This document shows, piece by piece, positions 39,337-47,027 of a DNA stretch of 64,000 nt. Below the pieces are notes generated by a model. It saw only the letters and a list, made by a program, of their open reading frames with translations, did not search any database and was not told the origin of the DNA. The stretch lies in NCBI RefSeq assembly GCF_049059935.1, contig NZ_JBMGQR010000007.1:39097-103096 (forward strand), read 5' to 3'. How positions within the stretch are numbered: the first letter of the stretch is position 1; the number at the start of each line of letters is the position of its first letter. The position numbers were made by a program, and so were the translations under genes. The DNA is from JAURVT01 sp049059935 (lineage in GTDB: Bacteria; Actinomycetota; Actinomycetes; Propionibacteriales; Nocardioidaceae).

Positions 39337-40859
39337 CGCAGGTCGTCCCCGTCGTCGTCGTCGAAGCTGTCGAAGCGCTCGATCGGTGCCGGGACCGGGG
39401 CCAGCGGGTCCTCGCCGCGCTCGCGGGCCTCGCGGGCGTCGGCCTCGGAGCGGCGGTGGGCCGCGAGGTCCTCGCGACGCTGGCGCGACGTGCGGCGGCT
39501 GTTGTCGTCCAGGCGCATGTCCTCGCCGCGACGGGTGAGCAGCAGCTCGGACCCGGCGCCCACGTCGGGGTCGAAGTCGAAGACGACCGCGTCGTCGTCG
39601 CTGCCGATGACGATGTCGTCACCGGGCTCGGCGCCCTCCTTGGACAGCCTGGCCTCGACGCCGAGCCGCGCGAGGCGGTCGGCCAGGAAGCCGACGGCCT
39701 CGTCGTTGGTGAAGTCGGTCTGACGCACCCAGCGCTCGGGCTTGGCGCCGCGCACGCGCCACTGGCCGCCGACGTGCGAGACGGTGAAGTCCTCGCCGTC
39801 CTCGGCCTGGGGGCGCAGGACGATGCGCTTGGTCTCGACGACCTCCTCGGCCGCGCGGCGCGACTGCACGATCGAGGCCATCGCGAACGACAGCTCGCGC
39901 AGGCCCGCGTGGCTCGCGGCGGAGACGTCGAACACGTCGAGGCCGCGCGCCTCGAGCTCGGCACGGACGAAGCCGGCGATCTCCTGCGCGTCGGGGACGT
40001 CGACCTTGTTCAGCGCGACGAGGCGCGGACGGTCGTCGAGGCCGCCGTAGCGGGACAGCTCGCCCTCGATCACGTCGAGGTCGGTGAGCGGGTCGCGGCC
40101 GGGCTCGATGGTGGCGCAGTCGATGACGTGCACCAGCGCGGCGCAACGCTCGACGTGCCGCAGGAAGTCGTGGCCGAGGCCCTTGCCCTCGCTGGCGCCC
40201 TCGATCAGGCCGGGCACGTCGGCGACGGTGAACGTCGTCGCGCCCGCCACGACGACGCCGAGGTTGGGCACCAGCGTGGTGAACGGGTAGTCCGCGATCT
40301 TGGGACGGGCCCGCGACAGCGCCGCGATGAGCGAGGACTTGCCGGCGCTGGGGAAGCCCACCAGGCCGATGTCGGCGACCACCTTGAGCTCGAGGGTGAA
40401 CGTCAGCTCCTCGCCCGGCTCGCCCTTGAGCGCGAAGCCCGGGGCCTTGCGCTTGGACGAGGCCAGCGCCGCGTTGCCGAGGCCGCCGCGGCCGCCGGCG
40501 GCGATGACCAGCTCGGTGCCGGGGCCGACGAGGTCGGCGAGCACCTCGCCGCCCGGGCTGCGGACGATGGTGCCGTCGGGGACGGGCAGCGTGAGGGAGT
40601 CGCCCTGGGCGCCGTTGCGGTGCCCACCGCTGCCGTGCGCGCCGCGGCCGGCGCGGCGGTGGGGCTCGTGGTGGTAGGCCACGAGCGTGGTGGTGTCGGC
40701 CGCCACCCGCAGGATGACGTCGCCGCCGTGGCCGCCGTTGCCGCCGTCGGGGCCACCGAGGGGCTTGAACTTCTCGCGGTGCACCGAGGCGATGCCGTTG
40801 CCGCCGTCACCGGCGCTGACGTGCAGCGTCACGGTGTCGACGAACGTGGGGATCGCCAT
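39333..40859 (-). CDS. obgE: Obg/CgtA GTPase
   Basis: A 508-residue ribosome-associated GTPase. The Obg fold occupies about residues 2-158 with its Gly-rich loops (GGPDGGNGGHGGDVILRVA, GAHGSGGHRNGAQGD). The G domain has G1 GFPSAGKSSL (168-177), the G2/G3 region DYPFTTLVPNLGVV and DVPGLIEGASEGKGLGHDF, and G4 LNKVD. A C-terminal OCT domain is at about residues 350-430. An acidic/Arg-rich tail extends beyond the usual length. It acts in 50S assembly and stress control. It lies 94 bases downstream of rpmA, with a hairpin between, and overlaps proB. Confidence 0.97.
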   Translation of the reverse strand: MAIPTFVDTVTLHVSAGDGGNGIASVHREKFKPLGGPDGGNGGHGGDVILRVAADTTTLVAYHHEPHRRAGRGAHGSGGHRNGAQGDSLTLPVPDGTIVRSPGGEVLADLVGPGTELVIAAGGRGGLGNAALASSKRKAPGFALKGEPGEELTFTLELKVVADIGLVGFPSAGKSSLIAALSRARPKIADYPFTTLVPNLGVVVAGATTFTVADVPGLIEGASEGKGLGHDFLRHVERCAALVHVIDCATIEPGRDPLTDLDVIEGELSRYGGLDDRPRLVALNKVDVPDAQEIAGFVRAELEARGLDVFDVSAASHAGLRELSFAMASIVQSRRAAEEVVETKRIVLRPQAEDGEDFTVSHVGGQWRVRGAKPERWVRQTDFTNDEAVGFLADRLARLGVEARLSKEGAEPGDDIVIGSDDDAVVFDFDPDVGAGSELLLTRRGEDMRLDDNSRRTSRQRREDLAAHRRSEADAREARERGEDPLAPVPAPIERFDSFDDDDGDDLR

Positions 40860-40899
40860 GGGGTGACCTGCCTGCCTGGAGAAGGGGTGTGAACGTGCC

Positions 40900-40932
40900 G
40901 AGGGGTGGCCCGCCGACGGCGGACCACCCCTC
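40900..40932 (-). terminator. Hairpin between rpmA and obgE
   Basis: GAGGGGTGG (40900-40908) and CCACCCCTC (40924-40932) form a perfect 9-bp stem, extended by an inner CCGCC/GGCGG. On the minus strand it falls after rpmA and before obgE, so it may attenuate readthrough or protect the ribosomal-protein mRNA end. Confidence 0.65.
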
Positions 40933-40953
40933 AACTGTGCGGAAGGACCGAGG

Positions 40954-41208
40954 TCACTCCGCCGGGACGATGTTGATGACCTTGCGGCCGCGTCGCGTGC
41001 CGAACTCGACCGCGCCCGCGCTGAGCGCGAAGAGGGTGTCGTCGCCGCCGCGGCCCACGCCGGTGCCGGGGTGGAAGTGGGTGCCACGCTGGCGGACGAT
41101 GATCTCGCCGGCGTTGACCTGCTGTCCGCCGAAGCGCTTGACGCCGAGGCGCTGGGCGTTGGAGTCGCGGCCGTTCCGCGTGGAAGCGGCGCCCTTCTTG
41201 TGTGCCAT
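40954..41208 (-). CDS. rpmA: 50S ribosomal protein L27
   Basis: An 84-residue protein with the classic N-terminus MAHKKGAASTRNGRDSNAQR and the internal RLGVKRFGGQQVNAGEIIVR. L27 reaches into the peptidyl-transferase centre. There is no cleavable N-terminal extension of the Firmicutes type. It lies 24 bases downstream of rplU in the usual order rplU-rpmA-obgE. Confidence 0.98.
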   Translation of the reverse strand: MAHKKGAASTRNGRDSNAQRLGVKRFGGQQVNAGEIIVRQRGTHFHPGTGVGRGGDDTLFALSAGAVEFGTRRGRKVINIVPAE

Positions 41209-41232
41209 GAGTCAGTCAGTCCTTTTCAGACG

Positions 41233-41541
41233 TCAGCGGTTGATGCCGGTGATCTTGACCTGGGTGTACTTCTGACGGTGCCCCTGGCGCTTCTTGTACC
41301 CGGTCTTGTTCTTGTACTTCTGGATGACGATCTTCGGGCCCTTGCTGGCACCGACGACCTCGGCGGTCACCGAGACGCTGGCGAGGTCGGCCGCGGCCGA
41401 CGTCACGGAGTCGCCGTCGACGAGCAGGACCGCGGGGAGCGTGAGCGTGTCGCCCTCGGCACCCTTGGTCTTGTCGATCTCGACGACGTCGCCCACGGCA
41501 ACCTTCTGCTGCTTGCCACCACTGCGGACGATCGCGTACAC
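41233..41541 (-). CDS. rplU: 50S ribosomal protein L21
   Basis: A 102-residue protein with the standard VYAIVRSGGKQQKVAVGDVV start, the middle GPKIVIQKYKNKTGYKKRQG and the final QVKITGI. L21 binds 23S rRNA in the large subunit. The GTG at 41541 gives the family N-terminus and is preceded by GGAAG-type ribosome-binding bases. A leader of about 130 bases separates it from rne, with a -10 box that starts on the rne stop codon. Confidence 0.98.
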   Translation of the reverse strand: MYAIVRSGGKQQKVAVGDVVEIDKTKGAEGDTLTLPAVLLVDGDSVTSAAADLASVSVTAEVVGASKGPKIVIQKYKNKTGYKKRQGHRQKYTQVKITGINR

Positions 41542-41679
41542 GGCGGACTCACTTCCTCTTCGTCGGATGGACGCCGGTCGGCGCCCGCACTGCTTGGTCT
41601 GTCGGCGGCCCGGGCCCGCGCTCGTCGTGCAACCACGACCGACGCAGGACGCCCAGGGGCGCACCGACTGTCTAGTCTA
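41542..41679 (-). promoter_or_regulatory. rplU promoter and structured leader
   Basis: TAGACT (complement of 41674-41679) begins exactly at the TAG stop of rne. The leader contains a perfect hairpin GTCGTG-CAAC-CACGAC (41624-41639) and a GC-rich palindrome near 41608-41619. Ribosomal protein leaders often mediate feedback; that is inference here. Confidence 0.45.
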
Positions 41680-44640
41680 CGGAGCCGGGGTGTCGTCGGT
41701 CAAAACGGGGGCCTCGACGGCCGGCTCCGCGGCGGTCTCGGTGGCCTCGGCCTTGGGGGCGGCCGCCTTGCGGGTGGCCCGACGCGGGGCGCGGGCCGCC
41801 TTCTTGGCCGGCGCCTTGACGGGCTCGGCAGGCTCCACAGGCTCGACCGCCTCCGGGGTGGCCTCGACGGCGGGCACCTCCGGGGCCGGGGCCTCGGGAG
41901 CAGGTGCCTCGGGAGCAGGTGCCTCGGCAGCGGGTGCCTCGGCAGCAGGTGTCTCGACGACCGGAGCCTCGGCGACCGGAGCCTCGGACGGCGCCGACTC
42001 GGCGACGTCGGACGGCTTGGGAGCCCCTGCGCCGCGACCGCCGCGACGGCGTCCGCCGGTCTTGGGCGCCGGCGCGTCGTCGGACGACGCGTCGTCCTTG
42101 GGCGCCGCGGGAGCGGGAGCCGCACCGCCGCCGTTGGTGTTGCCACCGCCGTTGGCGTTGCCGCCGCCGTTGGCGTTGCCGCCGCCGTTGTCGCCACCGC
42201 GACGACGTCCGCCGCGCTGGTGGCCGCCGCCGTCGTCCTGCTTGTGCTCGACGGGGTGGTCGTGGGTGACCAGGCCGCGGCCGTGGCAGTGCTCGCACGG
42301 CTCGCTGAACGCCTCGAGCAGGCCGGTGCCGATGCGCTTGCGCGTCATCTGCACCAGGCCGAGGGAGGTGACCTCGGCGACCTGGTGGCGGGTGCGGTCG
42401 CGTCCGAGGCACTCGACCATGCGCCGGAGCACGAGGTCGCGGTTGCTCTCGAGCACCATGTCGATGAAGTCGACGACGATGATGCCGCCGATGTCGCGCA
42501 GCCGGAGCTGGCGGACGATCTCCTCGGCGGCCTCGAGGTTGTTCTTGGTGACCGTCTCCTCCAGGTTGCCCCCGGAGCCGGTGAACTTGCCGGTGTTGAC
42601 GTCGACGACCGTCATCGCCTCGGTGCGGTCGATGATGAGCGAGCCGCCCGACGGCAGCCAGACCTTGCGGTCGAGCGCCTTGGCGATCTGCTCGTCGATG
42701 CGGTGGGCGGCGAACGCGTCGGTGGCGCCGTCCCAGCGGGTGAGGCGCTCGGCGAGGTCGGGGGCGACGTGGTCGACGTACGCCTTGACCATGTCCCAGG
42801 CGTCGTCGCCCTCGACGACGAGCTTCTCGAAGTCCTCGTTGAACAGGTCGCGGACGACCTTGAGGGTGAGGTCGGGCTCGCCGTAGAGCAGCGTGGGCGC
42901 CTTGGAGCCCGCGGCGGCCTTGCGCTCGATATCGTCCCACCGCGCGGTGAGGGCGCCGACGTCGCGCGTCAGCTGGTCCTCGGTGGCGCCCTCGGCGGCC
43001 GTGCGGATGATGACGCCGGCGTCCTCGGGCAGGACCTCCTTGAGCAGGCCCTTGAGGCGGTTGCGCTCGGTGTCGGGGAGCTTGCGCGAGATGCCGTTGG
43101 TCTGGCCGCCCGGCACGTAGACCAGGAAGCGGCCGGCCAGGCTGATCTGGCTGGTCAGGCGGGCGCCCTTGTGGCCGATCGGGTCCTTGGTGACCTGCAC
43201 CAGGACCGTCTGGCCGGACTTCAGGACGTCCTCGATCTTGCGCTGCTTGCCGTTGCCGAGGGCCTTCCAGTCGACCTCGCCGGCGTACAGGACGGCGTTG
43301 CGGCCCTTGCCGATGTCGACGAACGCGGCCTCCATGCTGGGCAGCACGTTCTGGACGCGACCGAGGTAGACGTTGCCGATGAGCGACGTCTGCGACTCCC
43401 GGGCCACGTAGTGCTCGACCAGGACGTCGTCCTCGAGCACCGCGATCTGGGTGAGGTCGGTCTTCTGCCGGATCACCATCTCGCGCTTGACGGCCTCGCG
43501 ACGGGCCAGGAACTCGGCCTCGGAGACGATCGGCGCACGGCGGCGACCGGCCTCGCGGCCGTCGCGGCGGCGCTGCTTCTTGGCCTCGAGGCGGGTGGAC
43601 CCGCCGATGCTGGTGATCTCGTCCTCGACGCTCTTGGCGTCGCGCACGCGTCCGCTCTGACCGGCGGTGGAGCCGTTGTCGTCGCCACCGGAGGAGGAGC
43701 CGTCGCCGTCCCCGCCACGGCGACGGCGGCGGCGACGCCGGCGGCTGCTGCCACCGGTGGACTCGCCCGCGTCGTCCCCGGAGTCGGAGTCGTCGGAGGT
43801 CTCGGCCGAGGGGGTCTGCGCGGCGGGCGCGTCGTCGTCACCGGACTCGGCGTCGGTCTCGGTCTCGGTGTCGCCGTCGCTCTCGCCACCGCTCTTGCGG
43901 CGACGACGGCCGCCGCGACGGCGGCGACGACGGGGCTGGCCGTCCTCGTCGGAGTCGTCGGAGTCATCGGACGCGTCGGACGAGGCATCGGCGGCGGACT
44001 CGTCGTCGCTCGACTCGGCGGCGGGGCCGGCCGGCCGGCGGGCGCGGGTGCGGGTGGTGACCGCGGGAGCCTGGAAGATCGGGGCCGTCGTGGTCTCGGC
44101 GGTGGCGACCTCCTCCTCGGGGGTCTCCTCCTCGTCCTCGTCGACCGTCGCGGCGATCTCGTCGGGCTCGCTCACCGGGGCCGCGGGCGTCTCGGCGGCC
44201 GAGAACGGCGCCGCGAGCGGGGCCGCAGCCGGACGCGACGCGCGCCGGCGACGGGTGCTGGTGGTGGTGACGACCGGCTCGGCCTCGACCGGCGCCTCCT
44301 CCGCGACGGGCTCGGCGACGGGCTCGGCGGCCGGCGCCTCGGCGACGGGCTCCGGGGCGGTCTCAGCCACCGGCTCCGGAGCCGCGGCGGCGGTCTTGCG
44401 CTTGCGCGTGGTGGTCTTCTTGGCGGCCTTCTTGGCCGTCTTGGGCGCCGACTCCTCGGCCGGGACGTCGCCGGCGGGCTGCTCGGCCGCGGCGTCGGGT
44501 GCCGAGGCGGGCGGCCCGGCGGGGCGGGAGACCGCCCGGCGACGGACGCGCGCGGCGGGCGCGGGGGTCTCGGCCGGGGTGACGGCGCCGCCCTGGTCGC
44601 TGCCGGTGGTGGGGGTGTCGGTGTTGTCGTCGTCGAGCAC
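41677..44640 (-). CDS. rne: Ribonuclease E/G family protein with long disordered arms
   Basis: A 987-residue endoribonuclease. Residues about 1-390 are low complexity (Ala/Glu/Pro, acidic Ser/Asp runs, Arg-rich blocks). The core follows: S1 domain with YLGRVQNVLPSMEAAFVDIG (about 425), the catalytic region with DVNTGKFTGSGGNLEETV and IGGIIVVDFIDM, and the Zn-link CEHCHGRG (about 783). The C-terminal 200 residues are again disordered, with GGGNAN and APEAP repeats. It starts mRNA decay and processes rRNA; the arms likely bind RNA and degradosome partners. The GTG at 44640 is chosen because GAGGAG (complement of 44647-44652) lies 6 bases upstream; a longer start was rejected. Confidence 0.95.
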   Translation of the reverse strand: MLDDDNTDTPTTGSDQGGAVTPAETPAPAARVRRRAVSRPAGPPASAPDAAAEQPAGDVPAEESAPKTAKKAAKKTTTRKRKTAAAAPEPVAETAPEPVAEAPAAEPVAEPVAEEAPVEAEPVVTTTSTRRRRASRPAAAPLAAPFSAAETPAAPVSEPDEIAATVDEDEEETPEEEVATAETTTAPIFQAPAVTTRTRARRPAGPAAESSDDESAADASSDASDDSDDSDEDGQPRRRRRRGGRRRRKSGGESDGDTETETDAESGDDDAPAAQTPSAETSDDSDSGDDAGESTGGSSRRRRRRRRRGGDGDGSSSGGDDNGSTAGQSGRVRDAKSVEDEITSIGGSTRLEAKKQRRRDGREAGRRRAPIVSEAEFLARREAVKREMVIRQKTDLTQIAVLEDDVLVEHYVARESQTSLIGNVYLGRVQNVLPSMEAAFVDIGKGRNAVLYAGEVDWKALGNGKQRKIEDVLKSGQTVLVQVTKDPIGHKGARLTSQISLAGRFLVYVPGGQTNGISRKLPDTERNRLKGLLKEVLPEDAGVIIRTAAEGATEDQLTRDVGALTARWDDIERKAAAGSKAPTLLYGEPDLTLKVVRDLFNEDFEKLVVEGDDAWDMVKAYVDHVAPDLAERLTRWDGATDAFAAHRIDEQIAKALDRKVWLPSGGSLIIDRTEAMTVVDVNTGKFTGSGGNLEETVTKNNLEAAEEIVRQLRLRDIGGIIVVDFIDMVLESNRDLVLRRMVECLGRDRTRHQVAEVTSLGLVQMTRKRIGTGLLEAFSEPCEHCHGRGLVTHDHPVEHKQDDGGGHQRGGRRRGGDNGGGNANGGGNANGGGNTNGGGAAPAPAAPKDDASSDDAPAPKTGGRRRGGRGAGAPKPSDVAESAPSEAPVAEAPVVETPAAEAPAAEAPAPEAPAPEAPAPEVPAVEATPEAVEPVEPAEPVKAPAKKAARAPRRATRKAAAPKAEATETAAEPAVEAPVLTDDTPAP
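41876..41950. repeat. 15-bp tandem repeat in the rne 3' region
   Basis: Five units of GCCTCGGGAGCAGGT-type sequence encode the APEAP-like repeats of the RNase E C-terminal arm. The first unit (41876-41890) is more diverged. Confidence 0.75.
42131..42184. repeat. 18-bp tandem repeat in rne
   Basis: Three 18-bp units of the type CCGTTGGCGTTGCCGCCG, with a partial fourth, encode Gly-Gly-Gly-Asn-Ala-Asn repeats after the Zn-link. Confidence 0.8.
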
Positions 44641-44703
44641 GGTGCTCTCCTCGCCCCCGGGCACCGTTCCCTGGTGCCGCACGGGGGCCTGTCGGGTGCC
44701 CGG
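44641..44703 (-). promoter_or_regulatory. rne 5' leader with two exclusive hairpins
   Basis: Just upstream of the Shine-Dalgarno, GGCACC (44660-44665) can pair with GGTGCC (4473-78 offset, i.e. 44673-44678), or, extended to CCGGGCACC (44657-44665), with GGTGCCCGG (44695-44703). The two structures exclude each other. RNase E autoregulation through its leader is known in enterobacteria; a comparable role here is inference. The rest of the gap to 44887 is GC-rich with no coding signal seen. Confidence 0.45.
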
Positions 44704-44887
44704 GTACGGCGGGGCCCCTGGTTGGGGGTGGTCGCGCCACGGACAGCAAGCCTGCGGAAGGTCTCGGGGCGGCGCCCCGGTCCCTCGACGTCGCCCTCCG
44801 GTGCTGCCGGCCTGTCACGGGCGGTCCCTGCGCCTTCGCCGCGGTCAGCGTCGAGGGGCACCTGCACCCTGTAGGGCGTGTGGTGAC

Positions 44888-45658
44888 CTACGACGCGTCG
44901 CGGCCGAGGGCGAACGGATCGCCGACCGTGCCGGTCCGCACGTCGAGCGGACCCTGGGCCAGGCGGTTCACGCGGGGCGTGACCGGCGGCTCGAGCCCTC
45001 CGACGGAGCGGAGGCCGGCGAGGACATCGTCGGGTCGTACGGACGGCACGCCGTGTCGTACGACCAGGGTCAGTATCGCACACGCCACACCGTCGACGTC
45101 CGCAGACGCGCTGGACAGCGACACCGTCGCCTCGCGCGCGTCGAAGGTGCGCATGCCCTTCTTGCCCATCCGCTCGACCTCGACGGACGTCTCGGCGAGG
45201 AACGCCTCGACCGCCGACGCCACCGCGGCGGGGTCGGCCTCGGGCAGGACGAGCTCCCAGGCGCTGGCCTCCAGCAGGTCGGCGAGCGACCCGCCGCCCG
45301 GCTCGGACTGGACGACGCGGACCAGGTCGAGGTCGGGCGGCAGGGACTCGTCGAGACGCAGGCGCAGCTCGTCGGGGTCGCAGGTGCGGGTGAGGGCCAC
45401 CTCGAGGTACTCGGCCTCGCTCGCCGCCCCGGTGGGGGCGGCCCCGGCGTACGAGATGCGCGGGTGCGGGCTGTAGCCGGACGAGAACGCGATCGGCACC
45501 CCCGAGCGGCGGACGGCCCGCTCGAAGGCGCGACCGAAGTCGCGGTGGCTGATGAACCGGAGCCGACCCCGCTTGGCGTACTGCACCCGCAGCCGCTGGA
45601 CGACCGGCAGCTGCGGGTTCGGGGCCTCGGGGTTGCCGGCTCCGGCGGGGTGGCTCAC
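44888..45658 (-). CDS. TIGR03936-family radical SAM-linked protein (DUF2344)
   Basis: A 256-residue protein with the DUF2344 fingerprint: RLRVQYAKRGRLRFISHRDF near the N-terminus and IAFSSGYSPHPRISYAGAAP. It is usually encoded next to, or fused with, a B12-binding radical SAM protein (here at 48711-50672) and lies upstream of rne in Actinobacteria. Its function is unknown, but the pairing suggests RNA or tRNA modification. Start is GTG at 45658, 6 bases after a TAGTCT box that overlaps the fdhA stop codon. A 247-base gap separates it from rne. Confidence 0.9.
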   Translation of the reverse strand: MSHPAGAGNPEAPNPQLPVVQRLRVQYAKRGRLRFISHRDFGRAFERAVRRSGVPIAFSSGYSPHPRISYAGAAPTGAASEAEYLEVALTRTCDPDELRLRLDESLPPDLDLVRVVQSEPGGGSLADLLEASAWELVLPEADPAAVASAVEAFLAETSVEVERMGKKGMRTFDAREATVSLSSASADVDGVACAILTLVVRHGVPSVRPDDVLAGLRSVGGLEPPVTPRVNRLAQGPLDVRTGTVGDPFALGRDAS

Positions 45659-45664
45659 AGGTCC

Positions 45665-45670
45665 AGACTA
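45665..45670 (-). promoter_or_regulatory. -10 box of the DUF2344 gene, overlapping the fdhA stop
   Basis: Minus-strand TAGTCT starts on the fdhA TAG stop and ends 6 bases before the GTG at 45658. Confidence 0.5.
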
Positions 45671-46903
45671 CGAGGACGTCAGCGCGGTGGCGCCGAGGTA
45701 CCCGTTGGGGTCCAGGACGAACTTCTCCGCGACGCCGGAGTCGAACTCGGCGTACCCCTGGGGCGCGTCCTGGAGCAGGATCGGCCGGGCGTTGACCGCC
45801 TTCGCGATCTGCACGCGGTCGTGCAGGATCGCCATCATCAGGCCGCGGTGGTACTTCATCACCGGGCACTGGCCGGTGGCGAGGGTGTGCGACTTGGCCC
45901 AGCCCAGACCGAGCCGGATCGACAGCGAGCCCTCCTTGGCGGCGTCGTCCACCGCGCCGGGGTCGCCGGTGACGTAGAGCCCGGGGATGCCGAGACCGCC
46001 TCCGGCGCGCGTGATCGTCATCAGCGAGTTCAGCACCGCCGCGGGCTGCTCCTCCCCCGCGTCCGAGCCGTGCCCGCGGGCCTCGAACCCGACGGCGTCG
46101 ACGCCGCAGTCGACCTCCGGCGTGCCGAGCAGCTCGGCGATCTGCTCGCCCACGTCGCCCTTGGAGACGTCGACGGTCTCGCACCCGAAGCTGCGCGCCT
46201 GGGCGAGACGGTCGGCGTTGAGGTCGCCGACGATGACGACGGCCGCGCCCAGCAGCTGCGCGGAGGCCGCCGCGGCGAGCCCGACGGGTCCGGCTCCCGC
46301 GACGTAGACGGTGGACCCGACCTCGACGCCGGCCGTCACGCAGCCGTGGAACCCGGTCGGGAAGATGTCGGACAGCATCGTCAGGTCGAGGATCTTCTCC
46401 ATCGCCTGGTCCTTGTCGGGGAAGCGCAGCAGGTTCCAGTCGGCGTAGGGCACCGCGACGTACTGCGCCTGGCCGCCCACCCAGCCGCCCATGTCGACGT
46501 ACCCGTACGCCGAGCCGGGTCGCTCGGGGTTGACGTTCAGGCAGATGCCGGTGGCCCGCTCCTTGCAGTTCCGGCAGCGGCCGCAGGAGATGTTGAACGG
46601 CACCGAGACGAGGTCGCCGACCTTCGTGAACTCGACGCCGGGGCCGACCTCGACCACCTCGCCGGTGATCTCGTGCCCGAGGATCAGCCCCTCGGGGGCC
46701 GTGGTGCGGCCGCGGACCATGTGCTGGTCGCTGCCGCAGATGTTGGTGGCGACGGTCTTGACGATCGCCGCGTGCGGGAGCTGCCGCCCCACGTTGGCCG
46801 GGTTGACCCCGGGCCCGTCCTGGAGCTCGAACGTCGGGTAGTCGATGTCCTGCACCTCGACCTTGCCCGCTCCTGCGTAGGCCACTGCGCTGTTGCTGCT
46901 CAT
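45668..46903 (-). CDS. fdhA: Glutathione-independent formaldehyde dehydrogenase (zinc ADH family)
   Basis: A 411-residue NAD-dependent medium-chain dehydrogenase close to Pseudomonas putida FdhA. The catalytic zinc ligands are Cys56 (ICGSDQHM) and His77-Glu78 (LILGHEITGE); the structural zinc has four Cys at 107, 110, 113 and 121 (CGRCRNCKERATGIC). The Rossmann motif is AGAGPVGLAAAA, and the C-terminal GQCPVMKYHRGLM is specific to this subfamily. It oxidises formaldehyde to formate and can also dismutate aldehydes. A strong AGGAGG lies 6 bases before the ATG at 46903. It is divergent from an MFS gene, and both sit between the two halves of the radical SAM pair. Confidence 0.93.
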   Translation of the reverse strand: MSSNSAVAYAGAGKVEVQDIDYPTFELQDGPGVNPANVGRQLPHAAIVKTVATNICGSDQHMVRGRTTAPEGLILGHEITGEVVEVGPGVEFTKVGDLVSVPFNISCGRCRNCKERATGICLNVNPERPGSAYGYVDMGGWVGGQAQYVAVPYADWNLLRFPDKDQAMEKILDLTMLSDIFPTGFHGCVTAGVEVGSTVYVAGAGPVGLAAAASAQLLGAAVVIVGDLNADRLAQARSFGCETVDVSKGDVGEQIAELLGTPEVDCGVDAVGFEARGHGSDAGEEQPAAVLNSLMTITRAGGGLGIPGLYVTGDPGAVDDAAKEGSLSIRLGLGWAKSHTLATGQCPVMKYHRGLMMAILHDRVQIAKAVNARPILLQDAPQGYAEFDSGVAEKFVLDPNGYLGATALTSS

Positions 46904-46941
46904 CTGGAACCTCCTGCTGGTCGTTGCAGTGGCCCGAGTCA

Positions 46942-46999
46942 CACCTGGTCCTCGACCGTAGGCAGGTGCGGACCAGCCTGACAACCCGAGACCCACCTG
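46942..46999 (-). promoter_or_regulatory. fdhA promoter region with CACCTG inverted repeats
   Basis: Minus-strand TACGGT (46955-46960) is a suitable -10. It is flanked by CACCTG (46942-46947) and CAGGTG (46963-46968), an inverted pair centred on the -10, with another CACCTG at 46994-46999. This could be an operator for an unidentified regulator. Confidence 0.4.
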
Positions 47000-47014
47000 C
47001 CGGACGCCGTCTGC

Positions 47015-47020
47015 CAGATT
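47015..47020 (+). promoter_or_regulatory. -10 box of the CynX/NimT-like MFS gene
   Basis: CAGATT, 7 bases before the GTG at 47028. The first base departs from TANNNT, so this is weaker than other leaderless promoters here. Confidence 0.35.
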
Positions 47021-47027
47021 GGGTTCG

